Part shown: piece after piece, positions 25,885 through 33,888 of the stretch
Numbering within the stretch: the first letter of the stretch is position 1
How the letters are laid out: each line of letters begins with the position of its first letter
Origin: DASSUW01 sp963844205
Lineage (GTDB): Bacteria; Actinomycetota; Thermoleophilia; Solirubrobacterales; Solirubrobacteraceae
Length of the DNA: 64,000 nucleotides
Assembly (NCBI GenBank): GCA_963844205.1
Contig: CAWJNK010000014.1
Span: forward strand, 186,001-250,000
Reading direction: 5' to 3'
Translations under genes and position numbers: made by a program
The notes under the pieces: model-generated
What the model was told of the DNA's origin: nothing
The model's input: the letters and a program-made list of their open reading frames with translations, nothing else
The model's database searches: none

Positions 25885-25915
25885 CGTGGCGTGGCGCACA
25901 GCGCGCCACGCCACG
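25885..25915 (+). terminator. 13-bp hairpin between peptide 2 and its E1-like gene
   Basis: CGTGGCGTGGCGC (25885-25897), loop ACAGC, then GCGCCACGCCACG (25903-25915): a perfect, very GC-rich 13-bp stem starting eight bases after the peptide stop and ending nine bases before the enzyme ATG. There is no T-run. In the E. coli microcin C operon a hairpin between mccA and mccB ends most transcripts so that peptide mRNA exceeds enzyme mRNA; the same layout is seen here. Confidence 0.6.
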
Positions 25916-25924
25916 CCCCGCCCC

Positions 25925-27019
25925 ATGATCCGACTCAAGCAGGCACTCGAGGTGTTCCCGGTCGGCGACGGCAGCGTCTACCTGCTGCGCGACGGCTACC
26001 TCGCGGAGTTCGTGATCGACGACATCGACGAGCAGCGGCTGGCGCTGTTGCGGTTGCTCGAACGGCCGCGCGCGCTCGAGGAGCTGCGAGCGTTGGCGAT
26101 CCCCGAGCCCGAGCTGCGCGGGTTGCTCGACGACCTACGCGAGGCGGGCGCGCTCGAGGACGTCGAAGTCGAGGATCGCGCGGTGCTGACGGAGGAGGAG
26201 TGGGCGCGTTACGACCGCCAGCTCGTCTACTTCGCCGACGTCGCGCCGGGGCGGGCGGCGCAGATCCAGTTGCGGCTGCGAGACGCGACCGTGGTGATCG
26301 TCGGCGTCGGCGGCCTTGGGACGTGGGCCGCGGCAGGCCTCGCTAGCGCCGGGGTCGGGCGGCTCGTGCTGATCGACGACGACGTCGTCGACCTCAGCAA
26401 CCTCAACCGCCAGGTGCTTTACCGCCGGTCGGACGTCGGTCGGCCCAAGGCCGAAGTCGCGGCCGAGGCGCTCGCGGCGTTCAACCCGCAGCTCGCGCTG
26501 ACCGCGATCGTGCAGCGCATCGACGGCCCCGAGCGGGCGGCCGCGGCGGCGGACGACGCCGACTTCCTCGTCGAGACCGCCGACTGGCCTCCGTTCCAGC
26601 TCAGCCGCTGGCTCGACGCCGCCTGCTGGCCACGCGGCGTCCCGCGCATCGTGGCGGCGCAGTTCCCGCCGCGGGTGCGAGTCGGCCCGACCTACATTCC
26701 CGGTGTGACAGGCTGCCTGGCGTGCCAGGAGCGCGCGCTGCGGCGCGACTGGCCGCTCTACGACCGGCTCGCGGAATTCCGAGCCGGCCGGCCGGTGGTG
26801 GCAGCGACGCTCGGACCGGCGTCGGGCATCATCGGCACCGCGATCGCGATGGACGTCGTGCACCACCTGACCGGCATCGCCGTCCCCGCGACCGCCGGCG
26901 CCGGCCTCACGATCGACCTCGGCGACTGGTCGGTCGAGCGCGCCGAGGTCGTGCGCGACCCCGACTGCCCGCAGTGCGGCGCCCACGCTAGGCGGTCGAA
27001 CGTCAACTGCGCGGGGTAG
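25925..27019 (+). CDS. MccB-like E1/ThiF-family adenylyltransferase 2
   Basis: A 364-residue paralogue of the enzyme at 24148-25236, start ATG 25925. The N-terminal domain begins RLKQALEVFPVGDGSVYLLR, in line with paralogue 1. The E1 domain has YDRQLVYFADV, VVIVGVGGLGTWAAAGLA near residue 130, LIDDDVVDLSNLNRQVLY and GRPKAEVA. Zinc-type pairs CLAC and CPQC are kept, as is ADWPPFQLSRWLD. The last codons (NVNCAG) lie in the left arm of a 16-bp inverted repeat that also carries the stop codon, so the original C-terminus may have been replaced by an inserted element. It probably adenylates the C-terminal Asn of peptide 2. Confidence 0.8.
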   Translation: MIRLKQALEVFPVGDGSVYLLRDGYLAEFVIDDIDEQRLALLRLLERPRALEELRALAIPEPELRGLLDDLREAGALEDVEVEDRAVLTEEEWARYDRQLVYFADVAPGRAAQIQLRLRDATVVIVGVGGLGTWAAAGLASAGVGRLVLIDDDVVDLSNLNRQVLYRRSDVGRPKAEVAAEALAAFNPQLALTAIVQRIDGPERAAAAADDADFLVETADWPPFQLSRWLDAACWPRGVPRIVAAQFPPRVRVGPTYIPGVTGCLACQERALRRDWPLYDRLAEFRAGRPVVAATLGPASGIIGTAIAMDVVHHLTGIAVPATAGAGLTIDLGDWSVERAEVVRDPDCPQCGAHARRSNVNCAG

Positions 27020-27193
27020 GGAGGAGGCGGATTTCGGGCGCGCCGCGGGCTCGAGCGCTCGGTTAATACGCCTCAGGCCCATTAACCCGACATTCGACCG
27101 CCGAGCGCCCGGTTTTCCGCCTCCAGGGGCGAAAAGTGAGCACTCGGCGCCGTCCCGCTCCCCCGCTGCCCCACCCAGCGCAGTTGACGTTCG
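26997..27193. repeat. ~197-bp nested inverted-repeat element
   Basis: Outer arms CGAACGTCAACTGCGC (26997-27012) and its exact reverse complement (27178-27193) are 16 bp, extendable imperfectly through GGGTnGGG. Nested inside, in order, are GGAGGCGGA/TCCGCCTCC (27023-27031, 27116-27124), GCGCTCGG/CCGAGCGC (27055-27062, 27101-27108) and GGTTAAT/ATTAACC (27061-27067, 27081-27087). The order is fully mirrored, as in a MITE or a large foldback. It codes for no protein and ends the upstream enzyme gene. Confidence 0.6.
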
Positions 27194-27282
27194 TGCGCGC
27201 GCGGCGAGGCCCGAAATTGTCACTTCCGTAGCACTTCCTCCTGCAAAGAGACGCATTCTCGTCTGGACCCGCAACGAAGTCC

Positions 27283-27297
27283 AGTGATGCAATCACT
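27283..27297. promoter_or_regulatory. GntR-type operator of the second FCD regulator
   Basis: AGTGAT-GCA-ATCACT is a perfect 6-3-6 inverted repeat two bases upstream of the ATG of the second GntR gene, the same geometry as at 21760-21774. It would control the nine-gene operon starting here. Confidence 0.66.
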
Positions 27298-27299
27298 AC

Positions 27300-28079
27300 A
27301 TGTCTCGGCTCCACCGGCAGCTCATGCGCGTCCTCATCGCGGACATCGCGTCCGGCGCGCTCGCTCCCGGCGACAAGCTACCCCGTGAGGCCGACCTCGC
27401 CGCGCAGTTCAGCGTGAGCCGCGGGGTCGCCCGCGAGTGCATCCGCGGGCTCGAGGAGCGCGGGCTGGTGGACGTCAAGCACGGTCGCGGCGCGACGGTG
27501 AACCCCGCGCAGCGCTGGGACGTCTTCGACCCCGACATCCTCGCCGCGCTGCTGGACTCCGAGCAGGGCGCGACGATCCTCGGCGAGTACCTGGAGTGCC
27601 GGCGGATCCTGGAGATCGAGGCGGTCGGGCTGGCCGCCGAGCGCGCGACCGAGCAGGATCTCGTCACCCTCTCGGACGCGTTCACGCGCATGACGACCAG
27701 CGCCGAGCGCGCGAAGGGCAACCCCGCGGCCGAGGACCTCTACCACGAGGCCGACATCGCGTTCCACCGCGCCGTGATCTCGGCCACCGGCAACCGCGCG
27801 CTGGGCAACATGACCGACCCGATCCATCGCGCCCTCGGCGCCGCGCGCCGCCCGCTCGCCCGCCCCGAGCACCGGATCGACCGCAGCCTCCCAGAGCACC
27901 GCCGGATCCTGTCCGCGATCGCCAGCGCGGACGCGAGCGAGGCCCGCGCCGCGATGCGCGACCACCTCGCCACGGTCGAGTGCTACCTGCGCGAGTACAC
28001 GAATGCGGCCGGCGACGACGACGCGGCGACCGGAGCGCGCGGGGCCGACGGGGACGATGCCGCGCGCGGTGGCGGCTGA
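27300..28079 (+). CDS. FCD-domain GntR family regulator
   Basis: A 259-residue regulator. The winged helix includes ASGALAPGDKLPREADLAAQFSVSRGVARECIRGLEERGLVDVKHG. The FCD domain has YLECRRILEIEAVGLAAERAT, HEADIAFHRAVISATGNRAL and LPEHRRILSAIASAD, with the His and Asp residues that bind metal in this subfamily. A low-complexity Ala/Asp/Gly tail ends it. It starts the plus-strand catabolic operon and is separated from the next gene by 14 bp. FCD regulators of this kind usually sense the sugar acid or keto acid their operon degrades. Confidence 0.87.
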   Translation: MSRLHRQLMRVLIADIASGALAPGDKLPREADLAAQFSVSRGVARECIRGLEERGLVDVKHGRGATVNPAQRWDVFDPDILAALLDSEQGATILGEYLECRRILEIEAVGLAAERATEQDLVTLSDAFTRMTTSAERAKGNPAAEDLYHEADIAFHRAVISATGNRALGNMTDPIHRALGAARRPLARPEHRIDRSLPEHRRILSAIASADASEARAAMRDHLATVECYLREYTNAAGDDDAATGARGADGDDAARGGG

Positions 28080-28093
28080 CGGCAGGTGTGGAC

Positions 28094-29095
28094 ATGAGCG
28101 GCATGGCGGCGGGGGAGCGCGGGCGCGTGCTCGTGACGTGGATGGGGTACGACGCGGCGGGCCCGCGGACGGGCGAGCGGCTGCGCAGGCGCGGACTGAC
28201 CGTCCGCCTCGAGCCCAAGCTCGGCGCGCGCACGACGAAGCAGGTCGCCGCGCTCGCCACCGACGCCCTCGCGGCGATCGTCAGCACCGACCCCTTCGAC
28301 CGCAGCGTCTTCGAGGCCGCGCGGCACCTGCGGGTCGTCGCGCGCGTCGGCGTCGGCACCGACTCGATCGACCTCGACGCGGCCACCGACGCCGGCGTGG
28401 TCGTCACCACGACGCCCGGCGCCAACGCCGAGACGGCAGCCGACCACGCGCTCGCGATGATCCTCGCGGCCGTCCGCCGGATCGTCGAGCACGACGCGTC
28501 GGTCCGCCGAGGCGAGTGGGCCCGCGGCGGCGAGCTCACGCCGTGGAGCCTGCATCGCACGACCGTCGGGATCGTCGGCTACGGCGAGATCGGCCGCGCC
28601 GTCGCGCGCCGGCTCGAGCCGTTCGGCGTCCACCTGCTGGTCTCCGACCCCGCGCTCACGGCCGCCGACGGCCTTCCCCTCGTGCCGCTCCCGGAGCTGC
28701 TCGCGCGCGCCGCCGTCGTCTCGCTCCATCTCCCGCTCGGCCCCGACACCCGCAACCTGCTGTCGCGCGAGATGCTGACTCACCTGCGGCCGGAGGCGAT
28801 CCTGGTCAACACCTCGCGCGGCGCGATCGTCGACGAGGTCGCGCTGATAAACGCGCTCGCCGCCAAGCGGCTGCGCGCCGCCGCGCTCGACGTGTTCGCC
28901 GACGAACCGGCCGTGCCGGCGGCGCTGTGCGCGCTGCCGAACGTCGTACTGACGCCGCACATCGGCGGGCTCAGCGTGCAGTCGATCGCCGCGATGACCG
29001 AGCAGGCGACCGAGAGCGTCCTCGCCGTGCTCGACGGTCGCCCCGACCCGGCGACGGTCGCCAACCCCGCGGTGCTGGAGCCGGTGGCGCGATGA
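28094..29095 (+). CDS. D-2-hydroxyacid dehydrogenase (SerA-like)
   Basis: A 333-residue NAD-dependent dehydrogenase, ATG 28094 with AGGTG upstream. It has VGTDSIDLDAATDAGVVVTTTPGANAETAADHALAMIL, the VGIVGYGEIGRAVARRL Rossmann loop near residue 157, NTSRGAIVDEVAL with the catalytic Arg, and LTPHIGGLSVQSIAAM with the catalytic His. It probably reduces or oxidises a 2-hydroxy acid intermediate. Its stop overlaps the start of the aldehyde dehydrogenase gene (ATGA). Confidence 0.87.
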   Translation: MSGMAAGERGRVLVTWMGYDAAGPRTGERLRRRGLTVRLEPKLGARTTKQVAALATDALAAIVSTDPFDRSVFEAARHLRVVARVGVGTDSIDLDAATDAGVVVTTTPGANAETAADHALAMILAAVRRIVEHDASVRRGEWARGGELTPWSLHRTTVGIVGYGEIGRAVARRLEPFGVHLLVSDPALTAADGLPLVPLPELLARAAVVSLHLPLGPDTRNLLSREMLTHLRPEAILVNTSRGAIVDEVALINALAAKRLRAAALDVFADEPAVPAALCALPNVVLTPHIGGLSVQSIAAMTEQATESVLAVLDGRPDPATVANPAVLEPVAR

Positions 29096-30471
29096 CGACG
29101 GCGACGCGCGAGCTCGAGGTCCGCTCCCCCTACTCCGGCGAGTTGGTCGGCACGGTGCCGCTCGTCACGCCCGCCGAGGTCGACGCCGTCATGGCCCGCG
29201 CCGAACGCGCCACGGCGACCACCCGGGCGCAGCCCGCCCACGAGCGCGCCGCCGTCCTCCACCGCGCGGCGGAGCTCGTCGCCGCAGACGTCGACGCCCT
29301 CGCGAACATCATCACCGCCGAACAGGGCAAGCACACCGGCGAGGCGGCCGCCGAGGCCAGCCGGATCCCCGGGATCCTGCGCCTCTGCGCGGAGGAGGCG
29401 TGCCGGCTCGACGGCGAGGTCATCCCGATGGACGCTGCGCCCGTCGGCGAGGGCCGGCTCGGCTTCACGCGACCGGAGCCGGCCGGCGTCGTGCTCGCGA
29501 TCACGCCGTTCAACTACCCCGCGATCCTCGTCACCCACAAGATCGGCCCCGCGCTCGCCGCCGGCAACGCCGTCGTGCTCAAGCCGGCGGGCGCGACGCC
29601 GCTCACCGCCCGCTTCCTCGTCGATCGCCTGCACGCTGCAGGCGTCCACCCCGACGCGCTGCAAACCGTGACCGGCCGCGGCGCCGAGCTCGGCGCCGCG
29701 CTGTGCGCCGACCACCGCATCCGCCGCATCACGTTCACGGGCAGCAAGGAGGTCGGCGACGCGATCGCCCGCGCCGCCGGCGCCCGCCGCCTGACCGCCG
29801 AGCTGGGGTCAAACGGCGCGCTCGTCGTGCTCGCCGACGCCGACCTCGACCGCGCGGCGGCGGCGATCGCGCATAGCGGCTACACGAACGCCGGCCAGAA
29901 CTGCGTCTCGACCCAGCGCGTGGTGGCGCACGACCAAGTCAAGGACGAGCTGCTCGCCCGCCTGCTGCCGCGCATCGACGCCTTCCGGCCCGGCGACCCC
30001 GCCGACCCCGCCACCGACCTCTCCCCCGTGATCGACGAGCACGCCGCGCGCCGCGTCGTCTCGCGGCTCCGTGACGGGAACCTCGTCCGAGGCGGGGATG
30101 CCAACGGCGCGGTGGTCGAGCCCGCCGTCGTGCTCGACCCGCCGCGCGAGTCGGCGCTGTGGCGGGAGGAGCTGTTCGGGCCGGCCGTCGCGGTCACCGG
30201 CGCCCGCGACGACGACGAGGCGCTGAGCCTGGCGAACGACACGCGCTTCGGCCTCGCGATGAGCGTGATGACGCGCGACCTCGACCGCGCGCTGCGGTTC
30301 GCCGCCGGGCTGCGCAGCGGGATGGTCAACGTCAACCCGCCGCTGGGCGCGACCTGGCGGGCCGACCACATGCCGTGGGGCGGCGTCGGCGACAGCGGGT
30401 TCGGCCGCGAGGGCGTCCGCTACGCGATCCGCGAGCTGAGCGACCTCAAGCTGGTGGTGATCCACCCGTGA
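29092..30471 (+). CDS. Aldehyde dehydrogenase
   Basis: A 459-residue NAD(P)+-dependent aldehyde dehydrogenase. Motifs: PFNYPAILVTHKIGPALAAGNAVVLKPA (cofactor site), TFTGSKEVG near 218, the Glu in AELGSNGAL and the catalytic Cys in GYTNAGQNCVSTQR near 268, and GWGGVG-type PWGGVGDSGFGREG at the end. ELGSN replaces the usual ELGGK/N, a mild deviation. It overlaps its neighbours on both sides by four bases. In this operon it could oxidise the semialdehyde released by the HpcH/HpaI aldolase. Confidence 0.88.
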   Translation: MTTATRELEVRSPYSGELVGTVPLVTPAEVDAVMARAERATATTRAQPAHERAAVLHRAAELVAADVDALANIITAEQGKHTGEAAAEASRIPGILRLCAEEACRLDGEVIPMDAAPVGEGRLGFTRPEPAGVVLAITPFNYPAILVTHKIGPALAAGNAVVLKPAGATPLTARFLVDRLHAAGVHPDALQTVTGRGAELGAALCADHRIRRITFTGSKEVGDAIARAAGARRLTAELGSNGALVVLADADLDRAAAAIAHSGYTNAGQNCVSTQRVVAHDQVKDELLARLLPRIDAFRPGDPADPATDLSPVIDEHAARRVVSRLRDGNLVRGGDANGAVVEPAVVLDPPRESALWREELFGPAVAVTGARDDDEALSLANDTRFGLAMSVMTRDLDRALRFAAGLRSGMVNVNPPLGATWRADHMPWGGVGDSGFGREGVRYAIRELSDLKLVVIHP

Positions 30472-31184
30472 CCCAGCTCGGCACCGTCCTCTCGGTGGCC
30501 GACGTCGCGCTCGCGGAGTCGGTCGCCACGGCGTTCGACCTCGTGTGGCTGGACCTCGAGCACGGCGCGCTCACCGTCGCCGACGTCCAGGCGCTCACGA
30601 TCGCGGTCCAGGGAGCCGGCCGCGAGGCGCACGCCCGCGTCCCGCGCTGGGACTCCGACCTCGTGCCCGCGATCCTCGACGCCGGCGTCGACGGCATCGT
30701 GGCCCCGCGTGTCGACAGCGCGGCCGACGCCGCGGCCCTCGTCCGCCGGCTCCGCTACCCGCCCGCGGGCAGCCGCGGCTACGGCCCGCGCCGGGCGGGC
30801 GGCTACGGCCGCGCCGGCGACCCGCCGGCGCCCGCCTGCACCGTGCAGATCGAGAGCGCCGAGGGCGTCGCCGAGGCCGAGGCCATCGCGGCCGTCGACG
30901 GGGTCGACGCGCTGGTGGTCGGCTGCGGCGACCTCGCGCTCGCGCTCGGCGCGCAAGCCGGCACGCTGCCCGACGTCGTCGGCCGCGTCGCAGCCGCGGC
31001 CGCGACGGCCCGGGTCGCGTTCGGGATCGCCGCCGGCGGCTCGCCCGCGCACGTCGCGAGCCTCCTCGCCACCCGCCCGGACCTGGTCGTCTACTCGGTC
31101 GACGTCCGGCTCTACGCGCGGGCGGTCGACGACGCTGCAAACGAGCTGGCCTCGGCACTGGAGGAGGCGCATGCCGCCGCCTGA
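30468..31184 (+). CDS. HpcH/HpaI-type aldolase
   Basis: A 238-residue class II aldolase of the 4-hydroxy-2-oxoheptanedioate/2-keto-3-deoxy acid type. FDLVWLDLEHGALTVADVQALT opens the barrel; HARVPRWDSDLVPAILDAGVDGIVAPRVD holds the catalytic Arg and the metal-side loop; VQIESAEGVAEAEAIAAV and VGCGDLALALGAQAG hold the Glu and Asp metal ligands. It cleaves a 2-keto-hydroxy acid to pyruvate and an aldehyde. GTG start overlaps the preceding stop (GTGA). Confidence 0.85.
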   Translation: MTQLGTVLSVADVALAESVATAFDLVWLDLEHGALTVADVQALTIAVQGAGREAHARVPRWDSDLVPAILDAGVDGIVAPRVDSAADAAALVRRLRYPPAGSRGYGPRRAGGYGRAGDPPAPACTVQIESAEGVAEAEAIAAVDGVDALVVGCGDLALALGAQAGTLPDVVGRVAAAAATARVAFGIAAGGSPAHVASLLATRPDLVVYSVDVRLYARAVDDAANELASALEEAHAAA

Positions 31185-31908
31185 GTCGTGGTTCGTGACG
31201 CGCACGATGCGCGCGCTCGAGGTGCTCGCGTTCGAGCCGATGTCGGCGCCGCGGCTGGCCGAGGCGCTGGGCGTCCACCCGCGCACGGCCCGCCGCCTGG
31301 CGGTCCGGCTGCTGGAGGAGGGCTACCTCAAGCGCAGCGACGACGCCAAGCGGCTCTACTCGCCGACGATGCGGCTCGTCGCGCTGGCCGGCCAAGTGGT
31401 CCAGCACTCTGCGCTCCCCCGCGTGGCGGCGCCGTTCGTCGAGCTCCTCTACGAGCGAAGCGGCGGGCCCGCGCACCTGATGATCCCGAGCTACCGCGAC
31501 GCGCTGTGCCTCGTCCACCGCGCGAACGGCACCGGCCCCTCGCAGCCGCGGCTCGGCGAGCTCGTGCCCTCGCACTGCACGGCGGCGGGCAAGGCGCTGC
31601 TCGGGCATCGCGAGCCGTGGCGCGAGAGCGTGCTGGCCGCGCCGCTGACCGCGTTCACCGGTCGCACGATCACCGACCCCGAACGGCTGCGCGCGGACAC
31701 CGAGCTCGCCCGGCGGCGCGGCTACGCGGTCGAGGACGGCGAGCACCAGGACGGGGTCCTGGTCGTCGCCGCGCCGGTGTTCGCGGCCGGCGGCGAGGCC
31801 GTCGCGGCGATCAGCGTGACCGCCGGCGAGGGCCAGACGGTGGAGGAGCTGGCCGAGGTGGTCGTGGCCACGGCGGGCGAGCTCACGGCCGAGCTGGGCG
31901 ATGGCTGA
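31171..31908 (+). CDS. IclR family regulator
   Basis: A 245-residue regulator embedded in the operon. ATG 31171 has GGAGGAGG four bases upstream. N-terminal wHTH: RTMRALEVLAFEPMSAPRLAEALGVHPRTARRLAVRLLEEGYL. The C-terminal IclR effector domain has LVPSHCTAAGKALLGH, RRRGYAVEDGEHQDGVLVVAAPVF and AAISVTAG. Two regulators (GntR and IclR) in one operon suggest control by two intermediates. Confidence 0.87.
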   Translation: MPPPESWFVTRTMRALEVLAFEPMSAPRLAEALGVHPRTARRLAVRLLEEGYLKRSDDAKRLYSPTMRLVALAGQVVQHSALPRVAAPFVELLYERSGGPAHLMIPSYRDALCLVHRANGTGPSQPRLGELVPSHCTAAGKALLGHREPWRESVLAAPLTAFTGRTITDPERLRADTELARRRGYAVEDGEHQDGVLVVAAPVFAAGGEAVAAISVTAGEGQTVEELAEVVVATAGELTAELGDG

Positions 31909-33169
31909 GCAGCTCAAGGCGGCCGCGCCGCCGACTGCGCAGGACGAGCGCGTGCGCCGCGACGTGTCCGAGATGCTGCTGCGGATCGAGCGCGGCGGCG
32001 AGGCGGTCGTGCGCGAGTACTCGCGCACGCTCGACGGATGGGACCCGCCGAGCTTCCTCGTCGACCCACGCGCAGCGGCCGGCGGCGTCGACCCCGAGCT
32101 GCGCGAGCACATCGCTTTCGCGCTCGACCAGGTGCGCACGTTCGCCGCCGCGCAGCGCACCGGCCTGCAGGATCTGCGGGTCGAGACGCTCCCGGGCGTG
32201 GTCCTCGGCCACCGCCACATCCCGGTGGGCGCGGTCGGCGCGTACGTGCCGGGAGGCCGCTACCCGATGCTCGCCTCGTCGTTCATGACCGTCGCGGTCG
32301 CGAAGGTGGCGGGCGTCCCGCACGTGATGGCGTGCGCCCCGCCGCAGCGCGGGCGCGGCATCCACCCCGCGATGCTGCACGCGATCGCCGAGTCGGGGGC
32401 GGACGCCGTGCTCTGCCTCGGCGGCGTCCAGGCGCTGGCGGCGATGACGTTCGGCCTCTGCGGCAGCGAGCCGGTCGACCTGCTCGTCGGCGCCGGCAAC
32501 GCCTACGTCGCGGAGGCCAAGCGCCAGCTCTTCGGCCGCGTCGGGATCGACCTGCTGGCCGGCCCGACCGAGGTGATGGTGATCGCCGACGAGACCGCCG
32601 ACCCCGAGCTCGTCGCCACGGATCTGCTCGGGCAGGCCGAGCACGGGCCGACGTCGCCGGCGGTGCTCCTCACCACCTCGCGCAGGGTGGGGCTGACCGT
32701 CATGAACGAGGTCGACCGGCTGCTCGCGGGGTGGCCGACCGCCGATGTCGCGGGCATCGCGTGGCGCGACCACGGCGAGGTGTGGCTGGTGGAGGACCGC
32801 GAGGAGGCGGTCGCGCTCGCCGACGCCCGCGCGCCCGAGCACCTCGAGGTCCAGACCGCCGACCCGCGCTGGTTCCTGCCGCGGCTGCGCAACTACGGCT
32901 CGCTGTTCCTCGGCACCGAGGCGACGGTGGCGTACGGCGACAAGGCGGTCGGCACCAACCACGTGCTGCCGACCGGGCGCGCCGGCCGCTACACGGGCGG
33001 TCTCTGGGTCGGCAAGTTCCTCAAGACGGTCACCTACCAGGAGCTCACGGCCGAGGGCACCCGGCAGGTCGCACCGGCCGTCTCGGCCATCGCGCGCGCC
33101 GAAGGCCTCGATGGGCATGCCATCACCGCCGACGTCCGCCTCCAGCGGACGGGAGCCCGTGCGTCGTGA
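31901..33169 (+). CDS. Histidinol dehydrogenase-family alcohol dehydrogenase (HpsN-like)
   Basis: A 422-residue zinc and NAD-dependent dehydrogenase. GAYVPGGRYPMLASSFMTVAVAKVAGV, GGVQALAAMTFGLCGSEPVDLLVGAGNAYVAEAKRQLFG, DLLAGPTEVMVIAD, the LLGQAEHGPTSPAVLLT zinc site and APEHLEVQT are all family-conserved. No his genes are near, and the sequence GRYTGGLWVGKFLKTVTYQELT fits the sulfopropanediol 3-dehydrogenase (HpsN) branch rather than HisD. It performs a four-electron or two-step alcohol-to-acid oxidation; the substrate here is likely a polyol or cyclitol derivative. Confidence 0.82.
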   Translation: MAEQLKAAAPPTAQDERVRRDVSEMLLRIERGGEAVVREYSRTLDGWDPPSFLVDPRAAAGGVDPELREHIAFALDQVRTFAAAQRTGLQDLRVETLPGVVLGHRHIPVGAVGAYVPGGRYPMLASSFMTVAVAKVAGVPHVMACAPPQRGRGIHPAMLHAIAESGADAVLCLGGVQALAAMTFGLCGSEPVDLLVGAGNAYVAEAKRQLFGRVGIDLLAGPTEVMVIADETADPELVATDLLGQAEHGPTSPAVLLTTSRRVGLTVMNEVDRLLAGWPTADVAGIAWRDHGEVWLVEDREEAVALADARAPEHLEVQTADPRWFLPRLRNYGSLFLGTEATVAYGDKAVGTNHVLPTGRAGRYTGGLWVGKFLKTVTYQELTAEGTRQVAPAVSAIARAEGLDGHAITADVRLQRTGARAS

Positions 33170-33888
33170 CCGTGGCCGTGGTCACCGGCGCGGCGGGCGG
33201 GCTTGGGCGGGCGTGCGCGCTCGCCCTCGCGCGCGGTGGCGCCGAGACGGTGCTCATGGGCCGGTCGCCCGACGCGCTCGAGCGACTGGCGGCCGAGATC
33301 GCCGCCGCGGGCGGGCAGGCGCGGCCGGTGCGCTGCGACGCGACCGATCCGGCGTCCGTCGCCGAGGCGTTCGCCCGCATCCCGGCGCCGGATGTGCTGG
33401 TCACCAGCGTGGGCGGGAACCGGCCGGAGCCGTTCCTCGACGTGTCCGGCGAGGCGCTCGACTGGTCCTGGCGGGTGAACGTGCGCTCCGCGTTCCTGTG
33501 CTCGCAGGCGGCGGCGAGCCGGATGATCCGGGCGGGCAGAGGCGGTTCGATCGTGCACGTCACCTCGCAGATGGGGCACGTCGGCGCCGCGCTGCGGAGC
33601 GCCTACTGCGCCGCCAAGCACGCGGTCGAAGGGCTCGTGAAGGCGACCGCCGTGGAGCTCGCGCCGTTCGGGATCCGCGTCAACGCCGTCGCGCCGACGT
33701 TCGTTGAAACGCCGATGACGCGCCCGTTCCTGGCCGATCCCGAGGCGCGCGCGGCGATCGTCGACCGCATCCCGCTCGGCCGGCTCGGCACGCCGGAGGA
33801 GGTCGCCGCCGCGGTGGTATTCGCGGCGGGCTCGACGCTGATGACCGGCGCCAGCCTGCGCGTCGACGGCGGCTGGGTGGCGCAGTGA
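33166..33888 (+). CDS. Short-chain dehydrogenase/reductase
   Basis: A 240-residue SDR. TGAAGGLG is the cofactor loop, VTSVGGN replaces the usual NNAG, HVTSQMGH carries the catalytic Ser, YCAAKHAVEG the Tyr/Lys pair, and GASLRVDGGW the C-terminal motif. The changed NNAG motif is uncommon but seen in some SDRs. Start and stop both overlap neighbours by four bases. Probably oxidises a ring hydroxyl before dehydration and hydrolysis by the following two enzymes. Confidence 0.86.
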   Translation: MTVAVVTGAAGGLGRACALALARGGAETVLMGRSPDALERLAAEIAAAGGQARPVRCDATDPASVAEAFARIPAPDVLVTSVGGNRPEPFLDVSGEALDWSWRVNVRSAFLCSQAAASRMIRAGRGGSIVHVTSQMGHVGAALRSAYCAAKHAVEGLVKATAVELAPFGIRVNAVAPTFVETPMTRPFLADPEARAAIVDRIPLGRLGTPEEVAAAVVFAAGSTLMTGASLRVDGGWVAQ

